The position numbers and the translations under genes are program-made. Of a stretch of DNA of 64,000 nt, positions 51,224-59,714 are shown piece after piece. The notes under the pieces were generated by a model, which saw nothing but the letters and a program-made list of their open reading frames with translations, searched no databases and was not told the origin of the DNA. The stretch comes from JBEICQ01 sp046297395 (GTDB taxonomy: Bacteria; Bacteroidota; Bacteroidia; UBA4408), in NCBI GenBank assembly GCA_046297395.1, contig JBKCNM010000095.1, forward strand, positions 7,851 through 71,850. Direction: 5' to 3'. Position 1 is the stretch's first letter, and every line of letters begins with the position of its first letter.

Positions 51224-53929
51224 TTACTTTCCGAAAAGTCCTTTGATTTTTTTCTCGGCTTCTTTCTTTGCTTTTTCTTTTGCCTCACGGGCCGCTTTTT
51301 CTGCTTCAGCCTTTGCTCTGTTTTCAGCTTCACTTTTTGGCTTGTCCAACTCTGCTTTTATCCTTGCTTCTACGGCTTTCAGTTTTGCTTCAGCTTCTGC
51401 CCGGCGCGTTTCGGTCTCTGCTTTAAGAAGCGCTTCTGCTTCTGCTTTTTTCTTGTCGGCCTCAGTCCTGACCTTAGCCTCCAACTCGGCCCTTGTTTTG
51501 TCTATCAATTCTTTTGCCTTGTCTTTTAAGGAACCTGTTGTTTCAGCAAAATCAGTTTTGAGCTGAGGATTGGTGAAGGTGCCTCCAATCTTTACGCCGG
51601 CTTTGATGCTTTCTCCGACCGAGAACGAAGCCCCCTTGGCATTGGCAAAGTTCACAGCTGCATTGGCAAGCGCACCTGCCCTTGAACCCAGATCGGCCAT
51701 GCTGAGGTTCGCATCAAGTTGATAGTCTATTTTCTGGTCAAAACCCTGATTGCCTCCCAACCTAAAAGTGGAATTGCGAATCTTAAAATCAAACGGCTCA
51801 ATCTTTACTTCCCCATTCGAAAATGCAAAAGCTACTTTGATATCATTGAGGTTTACCTGCTTATACTCGGGCATCTTTAAGACATCAGCCACTCTTATAA
51901 ACATGGGAAGATTGGTCACCACCACCTGTTTAGTAGCCAGATTGCCGCTGCCTGAAAGGGTATTTAATTTGGGTGACATATTTTTTTCCAAGATGCCGCT
52001 GAATGAAATGCCACAATCAAAATTCCCACCGGCATGCCTCACCACAGGTGCCAGTTTTTGAATCGTTAAAAAGGTTTTTGCCGTTTGTGCAATATCCATG
52101 CCTTTGAGTTGCATGGCAAAATCAACAAGTGGAGCGTGTATGTTCCGGGTTACATATTTTCCGTTCATCAGCATACTTCCCCCAAGCATTTGCATGCCCA
52201 GGTTGCTCAGCATGAGCTCTGAATTTTTTACCATGATGATGCCATTGACATCACGCATATCCATGTTGCTGTAAAGCAATCTTGCAAAACTCCCTCTGAG
52301 CGTAAAATCCAGGTTGGAAGGTACGGGTATCACTTGCAGACTGCCGGTGTCAGCCGCAGTTTCTGCTGCCGTTTTTCCGGTCATAAATTCATTCACATCC
52401 AAAAATGGAGAACTAACAGTAAAGGTTCCGCTGAGCAATTCATCTTTCATGGTATAACCAATCAGGTTGTTGATGTTACCGCTGGCCTCCAAACTGCTTT
52501 TGCCAAGCCTGGAAACAAAGCGCAACAGCCTTGCCTCAGCAGGAGTAAACTGCATCTCAGCCTCATTAATGGCAAATCCTGCCGGAAAATCTTGGCTCTT
52601 ATATTGCATGTTTTGGATGCGGATATTCCCCCGGGCATCAAACCTTTCATACTGCTTTTTGTCTATGCTCGATTTGTTTCCTTTCATCTGCACATCAGCA
52701 CTCAGCATGCCGCTCAACTCACTGTTTTCTAAAGGAACATACTTTTTCATTTCTCCCAGATTCAAATTTCCTTTAATGCTTGCATCAATAAATGGATCGC
52801 TCACCGGGGTGCGCATCATCAGTTTCATGTCGGCAGCATTTCCATTAAATTCTGCATGCAGGGATTTCAGTTGAATAACCGTGCGGTCGGGTACACCGTC
52901 GGGATTCTGTATCTGCAGGTCGATGCCAATTTTATCTACAGTGCCGGGTAAGGAGGGATACTTAAACATCGCATTATTTACCAATAATCGCAAACCAAAG
53001 GCAGGGTTTTGGGTAGCACTCATGGTTCCTTTTATAAAGGCATCCAAGGCAAGTTTCCCTTTGGTTGTAACATCTGCAAAAGAACTTGTGTAGCAACCCG
53101 GAACCAGAGACAAAAATGCAGAGAAATCAGTTTGCGGGCAGGTAAGCTTAATGTCTGTTCGAATGTCGTCTTTAGGCATTTCAACCCAACCATCAGCCTG
53201 AAGCTCCAAGGCGTTTAAAAAAACCTTGTTTTGGGTAAAAGTAAATTTCATGGCCGGCATGTTGGCAAGCAGCATGATGTCGGCAGTGGTTTTTACTTTG
53301 TTGAGCCATGCCACCCCACCATATTTCAGCGTAAGTGCAGCAATATCCGTATGGGTAGCCATGTCGAATTCATCTTGCGTAAAATCTCCTTTCAACTGAT
53401 GCGTGCATCCCTTAAGGTGAGCACTTATACCCAGCTGATCATCACTGTATAATAAATCGGCATTGTTTATCTCAAGGCTTTTCAGGGAAAGATTGAACTT
53501 GGCTTTTTCTCCCTCTGCTGCTGCTTCAGCCCCGGGCTTGGTAATTTCCCAGTTGGCTTTGCCCTGCTTGTTTACAAGTGCCCTGATAACCGGCTCATCT
53601 AAAATGATGCGTTTTACTTCATACGGACCACCTTTGAGCACACTCATCAAATTTACCCTGAGTGATAATTTTTTAGTAAAGAGCAGTGTGTCTCCTTCAA
53701 AATCGTTTTTGCCGATAAGCGACAAATCAGTGACCGAAAAATTCAAATAAGGAAAAGACCCGATGAGTCCCAGGTCAAAGTCTCCGAAATGAAAAGTGGC
53801 ATCCAGGCTTTGGTTAACCTGCTCTATGCCTTTCGCCACCAATTTGTTTTTAAAGATGAATGGCAGTGAGATAAGGACAGCCAAAAGAACCAAAAAGATT
53901 CCTGCAAGGTATTTCCATTTTTTTTTCAT
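51224..53929 (-). CDS. AsmA family protein with long charged coiled-coil tail
   Basis: Inner-membrane-anchored envelope protein of 901 residues. An N-terminal transmembrane helix (KYLAGIFLVLLAVLISLPFIF, about 5-25) is followed by a long beta-rich AsmA-type domain (about 30-790, DATFHFGDFDLGLIGSFPYLNFSVTDLSLIG near the start). The last ~110 residues are a Lys/Glu/Ala-rich coiled coil (KAEAEALLKAETETRRAEAE…). AsmA-like proteins (TamB/YhdP group) bridge inner and outer membranes and transfer lipids. I chose ATG 53929: the frame opens at TTG 53935, two codons earlier. The VWA-like gene ends 2 bases before it, so the two are coupled. Confidence 0.88.
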   Translation of the reverse strand: MKKKWKYLAGIFLVLLAVLISLPFIFKNKLVAKGIEQVNQSLDATFHFGDFDLGLIGSFPYLNFSVTDLSLIGKNDFEGDTLLFTKKLSLRVNLMSVLKGGPYEVKRIILDEPVIRALVNKQGKANWEITKPGAEAAAEGEKAKFNLSLKSLEINNADLLYSDDQLGISAHLKGCTHQLKGDFTQDEFDMATHTDIAALTLKYGGVAWLNKVKTTADIMLLANMPAMKFTFTQNKVFLNALELQADGWVEMPKDDIRTDIKLTCPQTDFSAFLSLVPGCYTSSFADVTTKGKLALDAFIKGTMSATQNPAFGLRLLVNNAMFKYPSLPGTVDKIGIDLQIQNPDGVPDRTVIQLKSLHAEFNGNAADMKLMMRTPVSDPFIDASIKGNLNLGEMKKYVPLENSELSGMLSADVQMKGNKSSIDKKQYERFDARGNIRIQNMQYKSQDFPAGFAINEAEMQFTPAEARLLRFVSRLGKSSLEASGNINNLIGYTMKDELLSGTFTVSSPFLDVNEFMTGKTAAETAADTGSLQVIPVPSNLDFTLRGSFARLLYSNMDMRDVNGIIMVKNSELMLSNLGMQMLGGSMLMNGKYVTRNIHAPLVDFAMQLKGMDIAQTAKTFLTIQKLAPVVRHAGGNFDCGISFSGILEKNMSPKLNTLSGSGNLATKQVVVTNLPMFIRVADVLKMPEYKQVNLNDIKVAFAFSNGEVKIEPFDFKIRNSTFRLGGNQGFDQKIDYQLDANLSMADLGSRAGALANAAVNFANAKGASFSVGESIKAGVKIGGTFTNPQLKTDFAETTGSLKDKAKELIDKTRAELEAKVRTEADKKKAEAEALLKAETETRRAEAEAKLKAVEARIKAELDKPKSEAENRAKAEAEKAAREAKEKAKKEAEKKIKGLFGK

Positions 53930-53931
53930 GT

Positions 53932-55323
53932 TCAATATACGGGCACAAAGTTACCATTCCTGAGCAAGAATCGGGCTTTTCCGAAAAGGAGTGTACTGCC
54001 TTCTTTCACCTGCTTAAGCCCTGTAATTTCAGCATCCAGCGCATAGAGATTTCCACCTGTAGCGCGGGCAATGTTCAGGTAATTCGGATGTACATAACTG
54101 CGGGTACCACAAAGGAGAATATCCACAGGTATTTTTATTTTAGATAGCAGTTCCATGTCCCTTACACCTGAGTGGCAATCTGCTACCATCAACACCCTCG
54201 GACTATCAGGAAACTTTTTCAAGCCTTTGAGAACGGCCTCCAGGTTGTTTTCAGGAAGATCGCCGCCGAAGCCTTTCTGCATGACCAGCCTCAGGTATTT
54301 TTCAAAAACCACCGCCGAGTCGGCAGAAAAAACATAGACGCCCTCAACCTTTCCGTTTACTTTTTTATCATCCGGCTTGCGGTCTCCGTCATTAAATACC
54401 GCATAGCGTGCAGGATTCTTGGGATCAAACATCAATCGGTTCCACATGCATATCTGAATGTTGTAAGGCAACATACTCCCGGTAGCATCCACCACAAACA
54501 AGGTTTTATCGACCGGTTTATGCTTTTTCATGAAATAAAAAAAGGTGGAATCAAAGCGTTCCGCCACCATTTTAAACATGGCAGTGCCCATGGCCGATGG
54601 ATCCATTCCCCATACATAAGAAGGAGGCACATACCTGCGTCCAACGATTTTGGGTTTGAGCTTTACTTCGGTTATAAGCGTGTCGGCATGAGGTTTCCGG
54701 GAGAGTATTCCTCCGCTGGTTTCTCTTATGATTTTTTGTTTTTTGTATTTCTTTAAAATAGGATCATATCCTCTCTTCACCACTTCTTTTTTTATCCTTG
54801 TTTTTTCTTCCACCTCATTTTCAAAATGCCCAAGTGAGTCAAGGCTCAGAAATTTATCAAGCAAAGCAAGCTCAGCTGAGGAAGAGGATAGGGTAGGAGG
54901 CTCGAGGTATTGAATGACAAAACCGTGAAATAGTTTTTTTGCCTCTGCTTCGTTTTTTGCTTCGGTTTGCTCAAAGGCATTAAACATCACAAAGCCCTTT
55001 GTAATTCGAGGCAAATATTTGATGAGGGTGTCAAAACGCTCCTTGTTCAGTAAAGGCTGCTCAAATTTCTCATTGGCCCTGTAACGCGAGTAATAAAGAT
55101 CTACAGAGATGATGTGCTTTCCTTTGAGTTTTTTGAGTTCCTCTCTGTTGGTTATCCGGCTCCCCGCAAATTCATTTTTAAGCAATACAGAGAGCCCATG
55201 TTTGTAAGGCTCGTAACGGTTAATCTCATGCGGTTCCATGCGGTAAAGCACCCCACCACTAAGTCCCTGCTCTTTCTGAGATTGGGAAGCAAGCGTTAGG
55301 AATGCAAACAGCAGGCACAACAT
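53932..55323 (-). CDS. Exported VWA-like protein with variant MIDAS motif
   Basis: 463 residues with an N-terminal hydrophobic signal (MLCLLFAFLTLASQSQ, cleavage near residue 16). The C-terminal part (about 272-460) resembles a von Willebrand A domain: TLFVVDATGSM at 274-284 gives D279-x-T281-x-S283, a variant of the DxSxS metal-binding motif, and a later GGDLPENN and VLMVADCHSG fit MIDAS positions 2 and 3. Residues 30-250 are unrecognised. It is followed by the AsmA gene after 2 bases, so the pair is probably one operon. The role is unknown; a protein interaction at the envelope is likely. Confidence 0.75.
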   Translation of the reverse strand: MLCLLFAFLTLASQSQKEQGLSGGVLYRMEPHEINRYEPYKHGLSVLLKNEFAGSRITNREELKKLKGKHIISVDLYYSRYRANEKFEQPLLNKERFDTLIKYLPRITKGFVMFNAFEQTEAKNEAEAKKLFHGFVIQYLEPPTLSSSSAELALLDKFLSLDSLGHFENEVEEKTRIKKEVVKRGYDPILKKYKKQKIIRETSGGILSRKPHADTLITEVKLKPKIVGRRYVPPSYVWGMDPSAMGTAMFKMVAERFDSTFFYFMKKHKPVDKTLFVVDATGSMLPYNIQICMWNRLMFDPKNPARYAVFNDGDRKPDDKKVNGKVEGVYVFSADSAVVFEKYLRLVMQKGFGGDLPENNLEAVLKGLKKFPDSPRVLMVADCHSGVRDMELLSKIKIPVDILLCGTRSYVHPNYLNIARATGGNLYALDAEITGLKQVKEGSTLLFGKARFLLRNGNFVPVY

Positions 55324-55390
55324 AGGACTATATTACGCAAATAATTGGCAAGCATGTGTAAAAGCACTACTTGCCCACTGTCACCGAAAT

Positions 55391-55594
55391 TTACCTGGCT
55401 TCTGCCTTGTCTTCCCAGCCTTCGGCTTTGTGGGCACCGTCGCAAAAGGGTTTGTTTTTGCTGTGGCCACAACGGCAAAGGCTCACGCGGGTCCTGCCCG
55501 ATAAATCATAGGCATTGCCTTGTTCGTCTACAATTTCAAAATCGCCTTCTACGCCAATAGCGCTGTTTGATTTGATGGTTATCTTTGTTTTCAT
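55391..55594 (-). CDS. CDGSH iron-sulfur domain protein
   Basis: Small 2Fe-2S protein of 67 residues. The signature CRCGHSKNKPFCDGAH gives ligands Cys40, Cys42, Cys51 and His55 in the family's 3Cys-1His order, with Ala replacing Ser in CDGSH. Electron transfer or Fe-S delivery is inferred. The start ATG (55594-55592) abuts the ruvX ATG (55595) with no base between (CAT/ATG), so its promoter must lie inside ruvX, and the ruvX box lies inside this gene. Confidence 0.93.
   Translation of the reverse strand: MKTKITIKSNSAIGVEGDFEIVDEQGNAYDLSGRTRVSLCRCGHSKNKPFCDGAHKAEGWEDKAEAR
55580..55587 (+). promoter_or_regulatory. -7 box TATCTTTG upstream of ruvX, inside the CDGSH gene
   Basis: Exact TAnnTTTG match, 7 bases before the ruvX ATG at 55595. 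It lies within the first codons of the divergent CDGSH gene, whose ATG is 55594-55592. Confidence 0.55.
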
Positions 55595-56008
55595 ATGAAT
55601 CGTGTACTTGCTGTTGATTATGGTGTAAAAAGAGTTGGATTTGCAGTATCTGATACCCTTGGTATGATTGCCAACCCTTTGATGGTTGCCGAAACGCCGC
55701 TGGCTTTAAAAACCCTGCTCGGCTTGATGGAAGAGTACAATTGCTCGGAAGTGGTGATCGGACTTTCAAAAAACCTACGCAACGAGGAAAATCCTATCGA
55801 GCTTGAGATTCGAAAGTTTATAGAGGCATTACGCAAAAAAAATCCTACTGTCAACATCATCAGGATGGATGAAAGATTTACTTCTAAAATTGCCATGCAG
55901 GGATTGATCGATGGAGGCTTTTCCAAAAAACAAAGAAGAGACAAAAGCAACCTCGACAAAATGAGTGCTGCCATTATTCTTCAGGATTACCTCAACCAAC
56001 GGGTATAA
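55595..56008 (+). CDS. ruvX: Holliday junction resolvase RuvX/YqgF
   Basis: RNase H-fold protein of 137 residues (YqgF family), linked to rRNA processing and DNA repair. Family motifs are present: VDYGVKRVGFAVSD (about residues 7-20) with the first catalytic Asp, SEVVIGLSKNLRNEE near the middle, IRMDERFTSK and DKMSAAIILQDYL towards the C-terminus, holding the remaining acidic residues. Length is normal. It is divergent from CDGSH with abutting start codons, and convergent with the peroxiredoxin gene 3 bases beyond its stop. Confidence 0.95.
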   Translation: MNRVLAVDYGVKRVGFAVSDTLGMIANPLMVAETPLALKTLLGLMEEYNCSEVVIGLSKNLRNEENPIELEIRKFIEALRKKNPTVNIIRMDERFTSKIAMQGLIDGGFSKKQRRDKSNLDKMSAAIILQDYLNQRV

Positions 56009-56011
56009 AAA

Positions 56012-56476
56012 TTACAGGGCAGAAAGCGCCTGCTTCACCGCCTCAAAGTTGGGCAGGTCACCTGCACTTTCCAATACCTCTGCATATTTGATTACTCCGT
56101 GGGCATCAATCACAAAAGCTGAGCGCTTGGCAACGCCTTTGAGCCCGGCCACAAACTCGGCATAAGAGCAATCATATGCTTGAATGGCCTGCTTGTTAAA
56201 ATCACTCAGCAAGGTAAAATTAAAGTGTTGGTCTTCTTTGAATTTTGCCAGGGTAAATGGCGAATCCACCGATATGCCAATCACAGTGGCATTCAGTTTC
56301 TCATAGCTGCCAATATCGTCGCGCATACTGCACAATTCTTTGGTGCATACACCCGTAAATGCCATAGGAAAAAACAGAAGTACCACAGGTTTGCCCTTGT
56401 AGTCGCTCAGCTTATGCATTTTTTTTTCTGTATCGGGCAATTCGAATGCCGGTGCAGGAGATCCAATGTGTAACAT
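56012..56476 (-). CDS. Peroxiredoxin (AhpC/TSA family, AhpE-like)
   Basis: Thiol peroxidase of 154 residues in the cytosol, reducing hydrogen peroxide or organic peroxides. The peroxidatic site PMAFTGVCTKELC has Cys44, with a second Cys49 five residues on. The family block PxxxTxxC is intact, as is the KRSAFVIDAHGVIKY region that contains the usual Arg. The spacing of the two cysteines is that of the AhpE-like group; the resolving partner is not obvious. It is convergent with ruvX and divergent from lpd. Confidence 0.92.
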   Translation of the reverse strand: MLHIGSPAPAFELPDTEKKMHKLSDYKGKPVVLLFFPMAFTGVCTKELCSMRDDIGSYEKLNATVIGISVDSPFTLAKFKEDQHFNFTLLSDFNKQAIQAYDCSYAEFVAGLKGVAKRSAFVIDAHGVIKYAEVLESAGDLPNFEAVKQALSAL

Positions 56477-56548
56477 GATGTAGTTTTGTTTAAGGAGACA
56501 ATTTTAAGGGGAATTTGTTTACAGGTAGAAACTTCTTGTTCAAAAGGC

Positions 56549-56556
56549 TATTTTTG
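56549..56556 (+). promoter_or_regulatory. -7 box TATTTTTG upstream of lpd
   Basis: Exact TAnnTTTG match, 14 bases before the ATG at 56571. Confidence 0.5.
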
Positions 56557-56570
56557 CGCAAATTCAGCAT

Positions 56571-57959
56571 ATGCAATACGATGTAATAGTTTTAGGAAGC
56601 GGGCCGGGCGGCTATGTAGCTGCCATCAGGGCCTCTCAACTGGGATTAAAAACCGCCATAGTGGAACGCGAGAGCCTGGGAGGCATTTGCCTCAACTGGG
56701 GTTGTATTCCCACCAAAGCACTTTTAAAGAGCGCCTCGGTTTTCGAATACCTTAACCATGCTGCCGATTACGGCATCCAGGTAAATGGAGCCAAAGCCGA
56801 TTTCAACGCAATAATCAAACGCAGCCGGAATGTGGCCGATGGCATGAGCAAAGGCATCCAGTTCCTGATGAAGAAAAACAAGATTGATGTCATCAACGGA
56901 AACGGAACACTTAAGCCCGGCAAAAAAGTAGAGGTAAAGGATGCATCAGGCAAAACCCTCACTTATGATGCAAAACACATCATCATTGCAGTGGGCGCCC
57001 GTTCAAGGGAACTTCCCAACCTTAAGCAGGATGGCAAAAAAATTATCGGATACCGCGAGGCAATGACCTTGCCCAACCAGCCTTCAAGCCTCGTGGTGGT
57101 GGGCTCAGGCGCCATCGGATGTGAGTTTGCCTACTTCTATGCCACCCTTGGTACCAAAGTAACCATTGTGGAATACCTGCCAAACATTGTTCCACTTGAG
57201 GATGAAGAAGTGTCTAAACAACTCGAAAAATCATTCAAAAAAACCGGTATAGAAATCATGACCGGATCCTCTGTGGAAGCTGTTGATACCTCAGGCAAAT
57301 CTTGCAAGGTGAAAATAAAAACCGCCGCCGGCGAAAAAATCATCGAAGCCGATGTGGTGCTCTCAGCAGTTGGTATTGCTGCCAACATCGAGAATATTGG
57401 CCTGGAATCCTGTGGCATCAAAACCGACAAAGGAAAAATTCTTACCGACGGTTATTACAAAACAAATGTAGATGGCTATTATGCCATTGGTGATTGCGTG
57501 GGCGGACAAGCACTGGCGCATGTGGCAAGTGCAGAGGGAATCATCTGTGTAGAAAAAATCGCAGGGCATCATCCCGAACCGCTCAACTACAACAACATAC
57601 CCGGCTGTACCTATTGCTCGCCGGAAATTGCTTCTGTAGGCTACACAGAAAAAGCTGCAAAAGCCGCAGGTTTTGACATCAAGGTGGGAAGATTTCCTTT
57701 CTCTGCATCAGGCAAAGCATCTGCTGCCGGTGCAAAAGATGGGTTTGTAAAAGTGATTTTCGACGCCAAGTACGGCGAATTTTTGGGATGTCACATGATT
57801 GGTGCCAATGTAACCGAAATGATTGCCGAGGCTGTTGTGGCTCGAAAACTCGAAACCACAGGCCATGAATTACTCAAAGCTGTGCATCCTCATCCAACCA
57901 TGAGCGAAGCGGTGATGGAGGCTACAGCCGCAGCCTACGGAGAGGTGATTCACCTATAA
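56571..57959 (+). CDS. lpdA: Dihydrolipoyl dehydrogenase
   Basis: E3 flavoprotein (462 residues) of 2-oxoacid dehydrogenase and glycine-cleavage complexes. FAD motif GSGPGG (residues 9-14) and the redox disulfide GGICLNWGCIP with Cys40 and Cys45 are present. The NAD motif GSGAIGCEFA lies near residues 180-189, and the C-terminal HPHPTMSEAV holds the catalytic His-Glu dyad. No E1/E2 gene is adjacent, so it may serve several complexes. A terminator follows at 57998-58054. Confidence 0.97.
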   Translation: MQYDVIVLGSGPGGYVAAIRASQLGLKTAIVERESLGGICLNWGCIPTKALLKSASVFEYLNHAADYGIQVNGAKADFNAIIKRSRNVADGMSKGIQFLMKKNKIDVINGNGTLKPGKKVEVKDASGKTLTYDAKHIIIAVGARSRELPNLKQDGKKIIGYREAMTLPNQPSSLVVVGSGAIGCEFAYFYATLGTKVTIVEYLPNIVPLEDEEVSKQLEKSFKKTGIEIMTGSSVEAVDTSGKSCKVKIKTAAGEKIIEADVVLSAVGIAANIENIGLESCGIKTDKGKILTDGYYKTNVDGYYAIGDCVGGQALAHVASAEGIICVEKIAGHHPEPLNYNNIPGCTYCSPEIASVGYTEKAAKAAGFDIKVGRFPFSASGKASAAGAKDGFVKVIFDAKYGEFLGCHMIGANVTEMIAEAVVARKLETTGHELLKAVHPHPTMSEAVMEATAAAYGEVIHL

Positions 57960-57997
57960 AACAAAAGGCAAGCCCTGCCATTATTGAAATACATATG

Positions 57998-58054
57998 AAC
58001 CGGCTCATGCAAGTTTTCCGGAATATTTTCCCGAAACATGAGCCGGTTTTTTTT
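57998..58054 (+). terminator. Rho-independent terminator after lpdA, overlapping the longest Rieske ORF
   Basis: AACCGGCTCATG (57998-58009) and CATGAGCCGGTT (58037-58048) form a perfect 12-bp stem with a 27-base loop that can itself fold (TTCCGGAA). It is followed by TTTTTT (58049-58054). It begins 38 bases after the lpdA stop. The ORF upstream start ATG 57995 lies at its base. Confidence 0.85.
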
Positions 58055-58366
58055 GTGCTCTATGAATCCTTCGCTCATGCAAGGGCTGAACGTGGCGCCA
58101 AGGGTATGCAAGCCAAAAAACTGGGAGGAAAGGAGATCCTTGTGGCGATGCACAACAATGCCCTGTATGTTTTGGAAAACCGCTGCCCACATGAAGGGAA
58201 AAAGTTACATCAGGGAAATTGCAGAGATGGGTTTGTGATATGCCCTTACCACCGACATCGCATATCACTCGAAACAGGATGGAACCAAACCCAGCCCGGA
58301 ACAGGTAGAGCTTTTACTTATTCTGTGGTTTTTGATGAAAATCTTCGTCCGGGAATTTATCTGTAG
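58055..58366 (+). CDS. Rieske-type [2Fe-2S] ferredoxin-like protein
   Basis: 103 residues if it starts at GTG 58055, just after the terminator T-run; the reading frame also opens at ATG 57995, but that start lies within the hairpin. The Rieske cluster site is complete: CPHEG (Cys44, His46) and CPYHRHR (Cys63, His66), spaced 16 residues between the last ligand of the first pair and the first of the second. The Rieske-like core runs MQAKKLGGKEILVAMHNNALYVLENRCPHEG. It may be a small soluble electron carrier. No oxygenase gene is nearby in the window. The GTG start is inferred from the terminator and from family N-termini. Confidence 0.8.
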   Translation: MLYESFAHARAERGAKGMQAKKLGGKEILVAMHNNALYVLENRCPHEGKKLHQGNCRDGFVICPYHRHRISLETGWNQTQPGTGRAFTYSVVFDENLRPGIYL

Positions 58367-58409
58367 CAAGCAAAATTTTATCGCAATTCCTACCAATCAA
58401 AATTGTTTT

Positions 58410-58528
58410 GGGGCGTTCCCCGGCTTGGCTTCGCTCGCCGTGGCGGGCTTTCCACTCAAACTTTTTTTGATGCTCAAAAAAAGTAACCGTTGCAATCCCT
58501 AACGCAAGCGCGGGGCAAAGCCCCGCGC
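58410..58528. repeat. REP-like intergenic element with nested hairpins
   Basis: Begins GGGGCGTTCCCC and continues CGGGCTTTCC. It then has a perfect 11-bp inverted repeat (ACTTTTTTTGA at 58460-58470, TCAAAAAAAGT at 58474-58484), the phrase AACCGTTGCAATCCCTAACGC, and a perfect 9-bp stem GCGCGGGGC/GCCCCGCGC (58508-58528, loop AAA). The layout resembles short dispersed elements I recall from Bacteroidota genomes. Only one copy is in this window. Confidence 0.6.
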
Positions 58529-58634
58529 ATATATGCAGCTAAAAGAATTACGCAGCATCGGTACATGATAAATCCCTTCATCACTCATCCATTTTAAGCA
58601 AAAGCTGAATAGCGCATATTACCATCCCGGGGGA

Positions 58635-59714
58635 TTAATTTCCCTCGTATTGATGACGCAGTCTCAATCGGTTGTTCACCCTCTGATGAAGGAGGCTTAG
58701 GTAAGTACTTGCTCTACGCAAATGATATCTTTGATTTGCCTGAGTAGCATATTCGATGGCCAGGTCAAGGTTGCCCTCTCTCTCACAAGCCACGGCAAGG
58801 TTATAATATGCCCTGCCTGCTATCACTTCTTCCTTGTTTAGGATTTCTTTTTTCCAAATGGCTACAGCTCCCAACCAGTCTCCTTTTTTAGACAGGGCTG
58901 CCGCTTCCTTCATGGAATCATTTCCTTTCCGGTAATATTGTCTGATCACTGTTGTCCAAAAAGGTGCAATTCTGGTGCCATAGGCGATACCTGCCTGAAG
59001 CCCTGCCTGGTTAATGGCATTGCGTTTACCGGGCAAAGCCATGCGCGCAGCATCCGGATTGGGACCCGCACCACTGAATCTAGCAACATTTACAAACTGA
59101 TGTTGATCAATGATATTATCAGTTGAATCGTCGTACACTTTCCAGGATGTTTGCACATTCATCTCAGCATTTGCCACAAAATCTGTTACCACCACTCTTT
59201 TGCCGTTCACCCTGGTCTCTGTATTCCGGGTATTAACGATAATCCTTGAATCAGAGTCGAACATTTCTAAAACGATGATGGCATCAAGATGATGCTGCGC
59301 ACAGATTGCATTGACCACTTCTTTATTCAGCGGACCTTGTAAAAAAAACGGATGACTCCCATCCAGGTTCAGGTTGGGCAGGCTCACCACAAACCTGTCG
59401 GTGCTCATCAGTTGTTGCCTCACACCCTCCATGGCATTTTCAGCACCCATGCGGTCAGCGCCAATACTCTCACCGCTAAGCAGGCCTTCAACCACATTAA
59501 GAAAACGATCATCTTTTCCCGGAATGGTTCGGTTAACAATGCCAATTTGTTTAATGTGTGAGGGCAAACTCACTTGTGCAGCCTGTAATACCTGAAGTTT
59601 GAGTGTGGGATTGCAAGCAGCAAAAAGAAAGCATGCCGGAAGGAAAAACCAACATGTATGCAAATACCTTTTCATAACAACAGATGACATCATGAACAAT
59701 TGTTTTCGCTTCAT
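58635..59714 (-). CDS. Lipoprotein, DUF6340-like, with C-terminal TPR-like helices
   Basis: Exported protein of 359 residues. The signal helix ends at lipobox LFAAC (Cys34 counted from ATG 59714; Cys21 from ATG 59675). The N-terminal half (IKQIGIVNRTIP, FVVSLPNLNLDGSHPF) and the middle segment with Arg-rich strands match a Bacteroidota family known as DUF6340, and the last ~90 residues contain TPR-like helices (GRAYYNLAVACEREGNLDLAIEYATQANQRY). The ATG at 59714 overlaps the amylase frame stop by 4 bases (ATGA); an internal Met at 59675 gives a shorter signal peptide. Function is unknown. Confidence 0.75.
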   Translation of the reverse strand: MKRKQLFMMSSVVMKRYLHTCWFFLPACFLFAACNPTLKLQVLQAAQVSLPSHIKQIGIVNRTIPGKDDRFLNVVEGLLSGESIGADRMGAENAMEGVRQQLMSTDRFVVSLPNLNLDGSHPFFLQGPLNKEVVNAICAQHHLDAIIVLEMFDSDSRIIVNTRNTETRVNGKRVVVTDFVANAEMNVQTSWKVYDDSTDNIIDQHQFVNVARFSGAGPNPDAARMALPGKRNAINQAGLQAGIAYGTRIAPFWTTVIRQYYRKGNDSMKEAAALSKKGDWLGAVAIWKKEILNKEEVIAGRAYYNLAVACEREGNLDLAIEYATQANQRYHLRRASTYLSLLHQRVNNRLRLRHQYEGN

